Made by a program: the position numbers and the translations under genes. A DNA stretch of 64,000 nucleotides from Neiella litorisoli (GTDB lineage: Bacteria > Pseudomonadota > Gammaproteobacteria > Enterobacterales > Neiellaceae), in NCBI RefSeq assembly GCF_014773395.1, contig NZ_JACXAF010000020.1, positions 1-64,000 of the forward strand, read 5' to 3'. The notes beneath the pieces were generated by a model, which was not told the DNA's origin, did no database searches, and saw only the letters and a list, made by a program, of their open reading frames with translations. The stretch's first letter is position 1, and the number at the start of each line of letters is the position of its first letter. Of this stretch, positions 37,901 to 45,282 are shown piece after piece.

Positions 37901-39902
37901 AGCCAGCATCGATCTGAGCTTGGCTCAAAACAATCGCATCTTGGCCGGTGACATTGAGGGTGTCACCCGCAACGGCATCACCTGATAGCGCAACAGTCAC
38001 GCCGACGGTACCGTTTAATTCGGCATTGCTAATCGTGCCATCGTTATTGGTGTCTTCAGTGATGGTGACCGTTGGCGCGCTTGGTGGCGTGGTATCCACC
38101 GGCGGCTCACCATCATCCAATGCCATTTGCGCAGAATCAGAGCCCTCGGCCGATTCGTTACCGGCTTGGTCGGTAATAGTCGCCCCCACTTCAATGGTTT
38201 CGCCATCGGCAGGCGCAGCGTATTCAAAATCAATCGAGCCCGCATCAATTTGAGTTTGGCTTAAGACGATTGGCGTTTGCCCGGTGACGTTTAAGGTATC
38301 ACCGGCCACAGCGTCCCCCGGTAGCGCAACAGTCACACCGACAGTACCGTTTAATTCGGCATTGCTAATCGTGCCATCGTTGTTGGTATCTTCAGTGATG
38401 GTCACTGTTGGCGCACTTGGTGGCGTGGTATCCACTGGCGGCTCACCATCATCCAATGCCAATTGTGCAGAGTCCGAACCCTCGGCCGAGTCATTGGCCG
38501 AGCGCTCAGTGACAGTTACCGATGCAGAGACACTAATGGTTTCTCCATTTGCCGGCACCGGAAATTCGAATTCAACAATGCCTGCATCAATTTGCGCTTG
38601 TGTCAAAACGATGGGATCTTGATCGGTGACGTTCAGTACATCGCCCGCCAGAGCATTGCCCGGTAATTCAACACGGACGCCTACGGTGCCAGACAATTCA
38701 CTGCTATCAATTTGGCCATCGTCATTGATGTCTTCGGTAATAGTCACCACCGGCGCATCAATGGTCGGGATCAGTTCGAAGCCAGTTGTATCGGTTGCAG
38801 TATTGCCTTGCCCATCAACGCCTGAAATGGTCGCGGTATAGGTACCATCTGCCAATTCAGCATCATCTGGCACAGTAAATTGCCAGCTACCATCGGCATT
38901 TGGCGTGACACTGAAGATCTGGCCGTTAATGTCTAGGGTTAAATCGCCACTCGTGTTGGCACTAGTGCCACTTAGCGTCGGCGTAGAGTCATCGCCGCTG
39001 ACCGGTTCAATTGTCACCACAGGCAATAGATCGTAGGTCGCAGCGGCACTATCACTTGCAGGGGTGCCATCGGCGCCTTGTCCAGTCACTGTTGCGGTGA
39101 GTTCACCTTCGGCTAAGTCCGCAATGCCACTGACTGCTAACGAAAACGTACCGTCGGCCGCAACAATGCCATCAGCCGATAAGGTTGCGCCGGTTGCATC
39201 AGTGATCAGTAGTGTCACGGTGCTGCCTACTGCAATATCGGTGACCGAACCTGCAACAACTAAAGTTGCATCATCATCACCACCTGCTCCGTCTTGGTTA
39301 ACGTAAGTTAAATCGGCGTCAGTTATCGTTAGCGTTGGTGCTTCGTCTTCAACGATTAAGCCATTATCGAAACTCAACGCTTGCACCGTTACTGGTGGGT
39401 CAATCGAAGTGTCCAAACCTCTGTTTACATCTTGTTCTTGAGCAGTACGGTCAACATTGGCAGGAGCATTCAAACCACCACCAGCATTCACACCGGCAGC
39501 AGCAGCTGGTAAATCGGCAGTCGGATCGGCACCATCAAGCAGTGCTTGTTGAATGGCTTCAATATCATCAAGGCCATCGTTTTGCTCGGCGATTAAATTG
39601 GATAAATCGGAAGGTTGGCCGTCATCGGCAGTTTGTAGCGAAGCGTCAGAGTCAGTCGAGGGCGGAACAATCGCATTGATCGGCTGTAATACGGGCCCAA
39701 CTAGGGATGTTACTTGGCCATCTGCCGATTGAACTTCGACCGATGCTCCTTTCGCAATCAGTAACACTGCATCTGCGGGAATTGGCTGCCCTGCGACAAG
39801 CGCGACCTCTTCACCACTGGCCAGCTGAACACTGACATCACCTTGAATTTTGTTAACAACGAGAGACTGTTGCGATTCGTTTGCCGATAGATACTCGTTC
39901 AC
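31989..39902 (-). CDS. lapA: Giant LapA-type repeat adhesin
   Basis: A 2637-residue surface adhesin secreted by the type I system encoded downstream. Order: retention module (about 1-140) ending in the LapG-type motif DPTADLPAAAAG; two Ig-like domains (about 190-370); one divergent repeat (about 380-496); 17 near-identical 104-residue repeats (about 497-2280) starting APTVTITEDTNNDGTIS; a unique domain (about 2290-2470); a cadherin/VCBS-like domain; and a Leu/Asp-rich C-terminus ending IKVDLDL. No RTX nonapeptides are seen. The GTG at 39902 is 8 bp from AGGAG and is preferred over a TTG at 39935. It is the first gene of the lap gene series. Confidence 0.92.
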   Translation of the reverse strand: MNEYLSANESQQSLVVNKIQGDVSVQLASGEEVALVAGQPIPADAVLLIAKGASVEVQSADGQVTSLVGPVLQPINAIVPPSTDSDASLQTADDGQPSDLSNLIAEQNDGLDDIEAIQQALLDGADPTADLPAAAAGVNAGGGLNAPANVDRTAQEQDVNRGLDTSIDPPVTVQALSFDNGLIVEDEAPTLTITDADLTYVNQDGAGGDDDATLVVAGSVTDIAVGSTVTLLITDATGATLSADGIVAADGTFSLAVSGIADLAEGELTATVTGQGADGTPASDSAAATYDLLPVVTIEPVSGDDSTPTLSGTSANTSGDLTLDINGQIFSVTPNADGSWQFTVPDDAELADGTYTATISGVDGQGNTATDTTGFELIPTIDAPVVTITEDINDDGQIDSSELSGTVGVRVELPGNALAGDVLNVTDQDPIVLTQAQIDAGIVEFEFPVPANGETISVSASVTVTERSANDSAEGSDSAQLALDDGEPPVDTTPPSAPTVTITEDTNNDGTISNAELNGTVGVTVALPGDAVAGDTLNVTGQTPIVLSQTQIDAGSIDFEYAAPADGETIEVGATITDQAGNESAEGSDSAQMALDDGEPPVDTTPPSAPTVTITEDTNNDGTISNAELNGTVGVTVALSGDAVAGDTLNVTGQDAIVLSQAQIDAGSIDFEYAAPADGETIEVVATVTDQAGNESAEGSDSAVIGDTTATGAPTVTITEDTNNDGTISNTELNGTVGVTVALPGDAVAGDTLNVTGQDPIVLSQTQIDAGSIDFEYAAPADGETIEVVATVTDQAGNESAEGSDSAVIGDTTATGAPTVTITEDTNNDGTISSSELNGTVGVTVALPGDAVAGDTLNVTGQAPIVLSQTQIDAGSIDFEYAAPADGETIEVVATVTDQAGNESVEGSDSAVIGDTTATGAPTVTITEDTNNDGTISNAELNGTVGVTVALPSDAVAGDTLNVTGQDPIVLSQTQIDAGSIDFEYAAPADGETIEVVATITDQAGNKSAEGSDSAVIGDTTATGAPTVTITEDANNDGTISNTELNGSVDVTVALPGDAVAGDTLNVTGQDPIVLSQTQIDTGSIDFEYAAPADGETIEVVATITDQAGNESAEGSDSAQMALDDGEPPVDTTPPSAPTVTITEDTNNDGTISSSELNGTVGVTVALPGDAVAGDTLNVTGQDAIVLSQAQIDAGSIDFEYAAPADGETIEVVATVTDQAGNESAEGSDAAQMALDDGEPPADTTPPSAPTVTITEDTNNDGTISNTELNGTVGVTVSLPSDAVAGDTLNVTGQNAIVLSQTQIDAGSIDFEYAAPADGETIEVVATVTDQAGNESAEGSDAAVIGDTTATRAPTVTITEDTNNDGTISNTELNGTVGVTVALPGDAVAGDTLNVTGQDPIVLSQTQIDAGSIDFEYAAPADGETIEVVATVTDQAGNESAEGSDSAVIGDTTATGAPTVTITEDTNNDGTISNSELNGTVGVTVTLPSDAVAGDTLNVTGQTPIVLSQTQIDAGSIDFEYAAPADGETIEVVATVTDQAGNESAEGSDSAVIGDTTATGAPTVTITEDTNNDGTISNAELNGTVGVTVTLPAEAVAGDTLNVTGQTPIVLSQTQIDAGSIDFEYAAPADGETIEVVATITDQAGNESAEGIDSAVIGDTTATGAPTVTITEDTNNDGTISNAELNGTVGVTVALPSGAVAGDTLNVTGQDAIILSQAQIDAGSIDFEYAAPADGESIEVVATITDQVGNESAEGSDSAVIGDTTATGAPTVTITEDTNNDGTISNAELNGTVGVTVALPAEAVAGDTLNVTGQTPIVLSQTQIDAGSIDFEYAAPADGETIEVVATITDQAGNESAEGSDSAVIGDTTATGAPTVTITEDANNDGTISNTELNGTVGVTVSLPSGAVAGDTLNVTGQTPIVLSQTQIDAGSIDFEYAAPADGETIEVVATVTDQAGNESAEGSDSAVIGDTTATVAPTVTITEDTNNDGTISNSELNGTVGVTVSLPSGAVVGDTLNVTGQTPIVLSQTQIDAGSIDFEYAAPADGETIEVVATVTDQAGNESAEGSDSAVIGDTTATGAPTVTITEDTNNDGTISNSELNGTVGVTVTLPAEAVAGDTLNVTGQTPIVLSQTQIDAGSIDFEYAAPADGETIEVVATVTDQAGNESAEGSDSAVIGDTTATGAPTVTITEDTNNDGTISNSELNGTVGVTVTLPAEAVAGDTLNVTGQTPIVLSQTQIDAGSIDFEYAAPADGETIEVVATVTDQAGNESAEGSDSATVQLVSGSAPTANADTDAVVETVALGWSTATSWKAAVREGIVSVESGIEGVSATAYFSGASLGVQTEGDTYGESGNEGQLQHRSSNYADSSEAGTSEAIVIKLDGLTTEASFRYTNLYPQDNSQNYVETGKWIALRDGKVVAEDTFSSNKHYGSETINTNGILFDEVRFEAVDYSNRLLNDGSDSSDYYLQSFEADVYKGDLITGENDVLTIASDTLLANDTDPDGDNLAIVSVAATSSSGATKGNVSFDPATGKVSYDPADAFDDLDAGETATDTFTYTITDGNGNEHSAEVTVTIVGQTGVEPQVRASLFNELLEQPNELDDLLPGGDGNQVGNSGDGSPQGEIKAPEEIKVDLDL
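33040..38414 (-). repeat. Tandem array of 17 coding repeats in lapA
   Basis: Fourteen units of 312 bp and three of 336 bp (each of these has a longer linker, DDGEPPVDTTPPS). Units differ mainly at a few positions (for example LPGDA, LPSDA, LPAEA; TGQTP, TGQDA, TGQDP). The two C-terminal units (about 33060-33690) are almost identical at DNA level. The pattern suggests recent duplication and gene conversion; copy number may vary between strains. Confidence 0.95.
39492..39509 (-). other. Predicted LapG cleavage site in LapA
   Basis: Codes for PAAAAG (residues 132-137 of the protein from the GTG start) in the context GADPTADLPAAAAGVNAGG. LapG proteases cut between two alanines in a (T/A/P)AAG motif preceded by a conserved DPT segment about 100-140 residues from the adhesin N-terminus. 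Position and context match. The exact bond cut is inferred. Confidence 0.75.
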
Positions 39903-40029
39903 TTCACTATCTCCTGACTTCAACCACTCAAACAACGACTACTGGCACAGGCACGCCCTACAGCAGACTTGGAATGAGCCCAATGTATCGACTTTACTGC
40001 ATTCGGGGAGCAAAGTTAAAAGAATCTTG

Positions 40030-40052
40030 TCACAAGTCATTTACACTTGTGA
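40030..40052. promoter_or_regulatory. Perfect inverted repeat upstream of lapA
   Basis: TCACAAGT and ACTTGTGA, 8-bp perfect arms around a 7-bp spacer, with TTG/CAA just outside. It lies about 130 bp upstream of the lapA start in the only sizeable gap of the region, so it may be an operator for lapA. It is not a CRP site, as the half-sites face the wrong way (CRP is TGTGA...TCACA). The regulator is unknown. Confidence 0.45.
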
Positions 40053-40100
40053 TCAATGTTTCATCAATGATTCGCTACTGGTGCTGAAATACCATGGTCA

Positions 40101-41537
40101 TCAGGGGCGGGCATGGGACTGAAAGAAATGACTGAGCTGCTCTTGCAATACGTTGAGGCGGACCGGTTTTTCAATGAAGCCGTTCATTCCTGCTTGTTCA
40201 ACCTGACTACCACGATCGCCATAACTGCAGCCGGTTAATGCCAAAATAGGCACCGCCAGTCCGCGCTCCCGCAGCCGACGGCTAACTTCTTCGCCATTCA
40301 TGTCGGGCATTTCCAAGTCCATCAACACTAAATCGACATCATCGAGGTGCTCACACGACAAGGCTTGAATACCGCTCTCAACAACACTGGTCTGAAACCC
40401 GAGATTGACCAACATCAACTGCGTGATCATCTGGCTTGACTCACAATCGTCAACCAACAACACATGAGGCGCACTATTGGTTTCAGCTGTTGCCGTTTGG
40501 GTCGACTCCACTTCAATACGTTGCGCTCGGCTCGACACTTGCTGGATCTGCTGACTGAGTTGCCGGTCTTGATATTTGCGCAAGGAAATATTTTTGGCGG
40601 TACCGCGATACCCAAGAAAGACACCTTGTTCCGAGAAGAACGCTTCGCCGTTGATTCGAACCCACAAAGGACTGCGTTTTGGTAAAGCGAGTTCAAATTC
40701 GAAATCACTAATCGGCTGACGTTCCTGAAACGTGCGGGTTACAGCAAACCATTTATTGAGCTTTTGACTTTCCGCTTCAGTACGCACTTCCATGATGGTG
40801 CGGCCAAACAAATTCTTGCCTAAGTCAGGTAATTCATCGCCCTGTAACTTGGAGGTATATGAGAATCGAAACGCCGCATCGACCTCCCAAAACCAATCTG
40901 ATGATGAGCGAGCAAAAGAAGACAGACGTTTTTGCGATTCCCTTAACTCAGCCGTTCGTTTGGCAACGACATCGCGAAGCTTTAAATCAAATTCTAAATT
41001 CTGCAACCGTTGTTCGACCATGGGTTTCAAGCGTCGAATCGATTCGCGTTGATGAGGACTAAAGACCTTTTCCTGCTGATGCAGCAGCACCACTAGGCAA
41101 TTCCCCGTTTGGCTTTCGAGGCCAAACAATAATGCCGAGCCAGCAAGGTTGGTAATGGCCGGTTCTTGTTCTGAGAATTCTGCCACTTGTAAAGGGCGGA
41201 ACAAGGCGGTCACTTCGCCACCCGCTACCCGTTCGAACAGATCACCAGTTCGCCACACCGAAGTGGCCAACAAATTGTTTGAAGCATAACTCGGCACCCA
41301 CAATGAAGCGCCATGCTTGGCTCGCTCAAGCACGACGGTTTCCTGATGGCCGACAATGACTTGCAACCCTTGAATTAAACTTTCGATGACTTCCAGTCGA
41401 CTCTGAGCGGAGCCGATAATTTGAATGATATCGAGCAACACCGCCGCATCCATTTCGCGCTGTTGCACTTGCTCGTTGTTGCGCAGCAAATCCAACAGTT
41501 TTTCTTGTAATCGCTCATTATCGATATCAGAAAACAT
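40101..41537 (-). CDS. GAF/PAS-receiver protein lacking a histidine-kinase core
   Basis: A 478-residue cytoplasmic signalling protein. Order: short coiled coil, GAF-like region (about 40-185), coiled coil (about 185-210), PAS domain with PAC (about 215-330, ending YRGTAKNISLRKYQD), a 35-residue linker, and a receiver domain (about 355-475) with acidic pocket VDDCESS, phospho-acceptor Asp407 (LVLMDLEMPDMNG), LTG and Lys in EKP. Hybrid sensors of this shape normally carry HisKA and HATPase domains between PAS and receiver; here they are absent. It is the third gene after HPt and FIST, 2 bp after FIST, suggesting the HPt phosphorylates it. Confidence 0.85.
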   Translation of the reverse strand: MFSDIDNERLQEKLLDLLRNNEQVQQREMDAAVLLDIIQIIGSAQSRLEVIESLIQGLQVIVGHQETVVLERAKHGASLWVPSYASNNLLATSVWRTGDLFERVAGGEVTALFRPLQVAEFSEQEPAITNLAGSALLFGLESQTGNCLVVLLHQQEKVFSPHQRESIRRLKPMVEQRLQNLEFDLKLRDVVAKRTAELRESQKRLSSFARSSSDWFWEVDAAFRFSYTSKLQGDELPDLGKNLFGRTIMEVRTEAESQKLNKWFAVTRTFQERQPISDFEFELALPKRSPLWVRINGEAFFSEQGVFLGYRGTAKNISLRKYQDRQLSQQIQQVSSRAQRIEVESTQTATAETNSAPHVLLVDDCESSQMITQLMLVNLGFQTSVVESGIQALSCEHLDDVDLVLMDLEMPDMNGEEVSRRLRERGLAVPILALTGCSYGDRGSQVEQAGMNGFIEKPVRLNVLQEQLSHFFQSHARP

Positions 41538-41539
41538 AG

Positions 41540-42760
41540 CTAATCTCCCGCGGTGTAAAACACCAAGGCTGCAATCATCAGGTTGCCATGAATATTCTTA
41601 GACTCAAGCAAAGGGCCCTGCTCGCCATAGGTAAATAAAGTGATAAATGGCGTGTCACTGCCAAGCTCACCAGCCATCGAACGGTGAACCTCGTCTAAAT
41701 CACTTGCCACCACCTGCTTACAGCAGGCGCAATAAACCACCAACGCACCAGCGGCCTGGCCGCCCAAGCGCCCTTCTGGCGTCATTTGCTTGGCGCTGGC
41801 CAGCACTCGTTTGCTGCGCCCGCGCAAACTTTGCTCGGTGCCTCGCATCAAGTAAATCGGTTCACCCGTGCTAAACGTTGCCAGGAACTCAATGCTTTGA
41901 TCAATCACTTGAACAGGCAACGCCAGCGAGAACACGGGCATATTTTGATGCTCACCAATCACTCGACCCACGGGAATTTGAGTCCAGCACTGCTGTTCGA
42001 TGGCTTGTTGAATCGGCAAGCCAACGGCATGTTGATAAACTTGCAGGGCCGGTCGCCCGTCAATTTCCTGAACGAGCCGGCCTTCGGCTTTGGTCACCGT
42101 GCCAAGCGGTTTTTCCATCGCGCAGCCAGAATGGAACGAATAGCCAATTCGGCCCGACGGGAACAATACTGCCAATGCCAGCCCTGCCGATGAGCTTTGG
42201 CTGGCGCCAAACACGCTAAATGCGCCATTGCCCAAGTTGGGCGCCGCCGCGCCACCGATTACCGGCACCGATCCGCCAAGCTCTTGCTCTAACGCGGCTA
42301 AGATCTGTTCTTCATGTCCCGGCGTCGAGTGCATCCAAATTAGCGCAGGTAGCTCTCCGCAACGATTTGCGGCATTCAATGCATCATCCAATGCCTGTTT
42401 CGCCACTTGTTCGGGATCGCTGTTGGTAAAAGTTTGCAGTGCCACACCGTAGCTACCGTTGGGGTCATTTAACAGCCATGCGGCAAAGCTCGCACCAGAT
42501 TCAGCCACACAGTGACCTTGATCAGACAGTACGCCACCAAAACTACTGCAACCAACAATCGTCGCTTCCGGGTAGTGCTGCTGCAGCAGCTCCGCGCAGC
42601 GATTAAAATGCTCTGCAGGCGAGCCGGCAATCACGATAAAATCGGCTGCTTCGTCAGCGAGTAAGGTCACCACTTCTGTCACTGCCAAATGAGCCACTGA
42701 GAGGGCGCTTTGAGCGGTCTTAATATGCATGCGATTCCGTTGCATTACAGTCAATTCCAT
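41540..42760 (-). CDS. FIST-domain sensory protein
   Basis: A 406-residue cytoplasmic protein with FIST_N (about 30-220; IVGCSSFGGVLSDQG, VIGGAAAPNLG) and FIST_C (about 230-390; ALQVYQHAVGLP, GALVVYCACCKQV) domains. FIST proteins are thought to bind small ligands. The studied subgroup NosP binds heme and nitric oxide and controls a co-encoded histidine kinase affecting biofilm. Whether this one binds heme cannot be told from the sequence. Its start codon overlaps the HPt stop by 1 bp, and the receiver protein follows after 2 bp, so the three form an operon. Confidence 0.88.
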   Translation of the reverse strand: MELTVMQRNRMHIKTAQSALSVAHLAVTEVVTLLADEAADFIVIAGSPAEHFNRCAELLQQHYPEATIVGCSSFGGVLSDQGHCVAESGASFAAWLLNDPNGSYGVALQTFTNSDPEQVAKQALDDALNAANRCGELPALIWMHSTPGHEEQILAALEQELGGSVPVIGGAAAPNLGNGAFSVFGASQSSSAGLALAVLFPSGRIGYSFHSGCAMEKPLGTVTKAEGRLVQEIDGRPALQVYQHAVGLPIQQAIEQQCWTQIPVGRVIGEHQNMPVFSLALPVQVIDQSIEFLATFSTGEPIYLMRGTEQSLRGRSKRVLASAKQMTPEGRLGGQAAGALVVYCACCKQVVASDLDEVHRSMAGELGSDTPFITLFTYGEQGPLLESKNIHGNLMIAALVFYTAGD

Positions 42761-43092
42761 TAATTCAATAAACTTCTGAGGACAATAAGAGTATTGCGAT
42801 AAAGGCGCTGCAAGGGAGCCAAATCAACGGCACTGTGGGGACAGTCTTTTAGTTGTTGATCCAGCATACTGGCTTGCTGTGCGAGAGCGTCAGCACCAAT
42901 CGCAGCGGCACTGCTCTTGAGGGTATGGCAATAATGTTGAATTTGTTCGGTCTGAATGTGCTCGAGTAGCTCAATGGCAGCCTCGCCTTCGCGGACGAAT
43001 GTCGCGATCACTACCGGCAGCATATCGGCACCGACTTGCAGTTTGAGGTGTTCGATGGTGGTTCTGTTCAGCAATTGCGGTTGCGCATCCAT
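42760..43092 (-). CDS. HPt-domain phosphotransfer protein
   Basis: A 110-residue single-domain histidine phosphotransfer protein: four-helix bundle with phospho-accepting His56 in HTLKSSAAAIGA. It would shuttle phosphate between receivers, but no histidine kinase is encoded next to it; the co-encoded receiver protein lacks a kinase core. First gene of the HPt-FIST-receiver operon; the start has a GAGG about 13 bp upstream. The partner kinase is presumably encoded elsewhere. Confidence 0.9.
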   Translation of the reverse strand: MDAQPQLLNRTTIEHLKLQVGADMLPVVIATFVREGEAAIELLEHIQTEQIQHYCHTLKSSAAAIGADALAQQASMLDQQLKDCPHSAVDLAPLQRLYRNTLIVLRSLLN

Positions 43093-43309
43093 TGCAGCAA
43101 TTTAATCCTCGTCATAGCTAACCTGCCAGATACTACCGCGATTTTTCGGGTGAAGGGAGGCTTAACACAACGTAAACACCACAATCTTGAAAAAAAATTG
43201 GCTTTAGAGCATTGGTTGTATCAATCCGTACCAGTTAGTTCTTGAAAATTCATCAACGGAACCACATGTTACAAGCTGAGACACATTACCCACATAGTGA
43301 ATAGATTCC

Positions 43310-44167
43310 ATGCAAGCTGCCAATATCGTTGATATTAACGTCCAGAACTTCCAACAAGTTATTTTAGAGGGCTCCCAGCAACAGCCTGTTGTGATCGAAT
43401 TCTGGGCTGAAGGCCATGAACCTTGCGTTGAAGTCGCAGCCAGTCTTCACAAAATTGCCTTGGAATATGCCGATCATTTTACCCTAGCCCGGATCAACTG
43501 CGCGGTAGAGCAACAAATTGCCATGCAGTTTGGGGTTCAAGCGTTGCCCACCGTTGCGGTATTTAAAGATGGTCAGGGCGTTGATGGCTTAGTCGGGCCA
43601 CAACCCGAAGCGGCGCTGCGTGAAATGATTGAAAAATTCCTGCCCAAGGAACACGAAACCCTATTGGGTCAGGCTCGCCAATTGCTTGGCATGGGTCAAT
43701 TCAACGAAGCCTTACCACTGCTTGCCAGAGCGCATGAGCTGGCACCTGAAATTGCCGAAATCAAATTGGCGCTTGCCGATGCAAGTATTCAGGCAGGGCG
43801 TCTCGACTTAGCCTCTGACTTGCTCAACAGCATTGGCTTGGCTGATCAAAACAGTGATTACCAAGCATTGTGCTCTGCGCTAGAGATCAAGCAGCAAGCA
43901 GCCGACTCTCCGGAAATCCGCACCTTGTTTGAACAGGTCGAGCAGCAGCCCGATAACCACGAACTCAAGCTACAGCTGGCGGCTCAACTGAACGAAGTGG
44001 GTCGAGCGGAAGAAGGCTTGGAGCTTCTATTTAATGTCCTGAAAAAGGATTTAAACGCGCTTGATGGTGCTCTGAAAAAGGGCTTTATGGATTTGTTGGC
44101 AGCGCAACCTGCCGGCGACGCCAGCGCCGCTAGCTATCGGCGCAAACTCTACAGCTTGTTGTATTAA
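43310..44167 (+). CDS. cnoX: Thioredoxin-TPR co-chaperone CnoX (YbbN)
   Basis: A 285-residue chaperedoxin: thioredoxin domain (about 1-110) with the active-site stretch FWAEGHEPC, where HEPC (36-39) replaces CxxC, so only the second Cys remains, then TPR-like helices (about 118-285). In E. coli the equivalent (SxxC) protein holds oxidation-damaged proteins and passes them to DnaK or GroEL and does not act as a reductase. Alone on the plus strand, convergent with the TSUP gene 9 bp downstream. Confidence 0.93.
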   Translation: MQAANIVDINVQNFQQVILEGSQQQPVVIEFWAEGHEPCVEVAASLHKIALEYADHFTLARINCAVEQQIAMQFGVQALPTVAVFKDGQGVDGLVGPQPEAALREMIEKFLPKEHETLLGQARQLLGMGQFNEALPLLARAHELAPEIAEIKLALADASIQAGRLDLASDLLNSIGLADQNSDYQALCSALEIKQQAADSPEIRTLFEQVEQQPDNHELKLQLAAQLNEVGRAEEGLELLFNVLKKDLNALDGALKKGFMDLLAAQPAGDASAASYRRKLYSLLY

Positions 44168-44176
44168 GCCTACTCA

Positions 44177-44971
44177 TTAGCCGTAGAGCTTCCAAATCAG
44201 GTTGCCAGCAAGTAGCCACAAGAACACCGAGAATGCCCGTCGCATGGTTTGCGGCGGCAATTTCGCCACCAAAGTGGCGCCAATGCGGCTAAACACTGAA
44301 CTCGTCAGCACAATGCCAAGAAACGCCCAAATATGAACATAACCAATGGTCGCTTCGGGCAATTGCTCGACCTGATGTCCAGCGAGCATGTAGCTGGTCG
44401 CGCCAGTTAACGCCAATGGTGCCGCACAAAATGCTGCGGTGCCAATGGCATAGCGAATCGCCATACGTTTAGACTTCAAAAACGGCACCATAAATAAGGC
44501 GCCGCCAATGCCTAAGATCGCCGACAAAAAACCCATCACACTGCAAGCCAACTTCCAGCGCCAATTAGCGACCCGAAACTTTTCTTGCTTGGGCTCCTTG
44601 CTAAACCACATATACACCGACATGAGCACTAAGAAGCCCATGAAAATGTTACTCAGTAACTGGCCGGATAATTGGTAGGCCACTGTCACCCCAATCACTG
44701 AGCCAAGCATCAAGAACAACACCAACGCGCGAACGGTTGGCCAATGAACGTGGTGCTGCTTGTGATGGGCATAGGCTGAATTAAGGCTAGTCACCACAAT
44801 GGTGGCAAGAGAAGTGGCCAAAGCCATGTGCATCGCCACACTAATATCGATGCCTTGGTGGCTAAACGCCCACATCAGCACCGGCACAATGATCAATCCC
44901 CCACCGATCCCAAATAGCCCAGCAAGAAATCCAGCGACACAGCCCAGCCCCAAATACAGAGGAAAATCCAT
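44177..44971 (-). CDS. TSUP (TauE/SafE) family membrane transporter
   Basis: A 264-residue integral membrane protein with about eight hydrophobic segments and the family glycine-rich motif GFLAGLFGIGGGLIIVPVL at the start, repeated in the second half as GFLSAILGIGGALFMVPFL. Members export or import sulfite, sulfonates or other small anions. The substrate cannot be inferred here. It diverges from the leu leader region. Confidence 0.92.
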   Translation of the reverse strand: MDFPLYLGLGCVAGFLAGLFGIGGGLIIVPVLMWAFSHQGIDISVAMHMALATSLATIVVTSLNSAYAHHKQHHVHWPTVRALVLFLMLGSVIGVTVAYQLSGQLLSNIFMGFLVLMSVYMWFSKEPKQEKFRVANWRWKLACSVMGFLSAILGIGGALFMVPFLKSKRMAIRYAIGTAAFCAAPLALTGATSYMLAGHQVEQLPEATIGYVHIWAFLGIVLTSSVFSRIGATLVAKLPPQTMRRAFSVFLWLLAGNLIWKLYG

Positions 44972-45100
44972 TGCGATTCAGCTTTTATCGACCAACACAA
45001 ATGCAAGTATAACGGTCGTATGCGGCACTGTAACCTTGAGTAACTCCAGTCATTGTCAAGCGCCGCCAGAAAAACAATGTCGGACCATTGGAAATGTCTC

Positions 45101-45129
45101 TTGACACATACCCTGTGGTTCGCCATAGT
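45101..45129 (+). promoter_or_regulatory. leu operon promoter
   Basis: A perfect -35 TTGACA (45101-45106), a 17-bp spacer and -10 CATAGT (45124-45129, four of six matches). It lies about 55 bp upstream of the leucine-rich leader peptide, the right place for the leu transcript start near 45136. Confidence 0.75.
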
Positions 45130-45182
45130 GTCCCCATTCAGCGGACTGAAATACGTCGGTCCAGCAAGAGGATTACAAACGA

Positions 45183-45245
45183 ATGGTATTTTCTCGTCTG
45201 ACTCTACTACTTCTTCTCGCTCTCTTAACTGAGAAGCGCGGGTAG
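45183..45245 (+). CDS. leuL: leu operon leader peptide
   Basis: A 20-residue frame, MVFSRLTLLLLLALLTEKRG, with eight Leu codons in an eleven-codon stretch (CTG, CTA, CTT, CTC and TTA are used). AGAGGA lies about 11 bp upstream. It is followed by a Rho-independent terminator before leuA. The arrangement is the classic leucine attenuator: scarce charged tRNA-Leu stalls the ribosome and prevents termination. Confidence 0.93.
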   Translation: MVFSRLTLLLLLALLTEKRG

Positions 45246-45282
45246 GTCGTGTCAGAGTAAACCTCAACAAACACACATAAAA

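Noticed and set aside
33040-38414. Possible CRISPR-like array because of regular repeats
   Set aside because: The repeats are 312-336 bp, coding and nearly contiguous, with no short direct repeats and unique spacers.
33220-38622. Series of 65-112 residue plus-strand open frames at regular spacing opposite lapA
   Set aside because: They are antisense shadows of the repeat units, recur with the same 312/336-bp period, have no ribosome-binding sequences and resemble no protein family.
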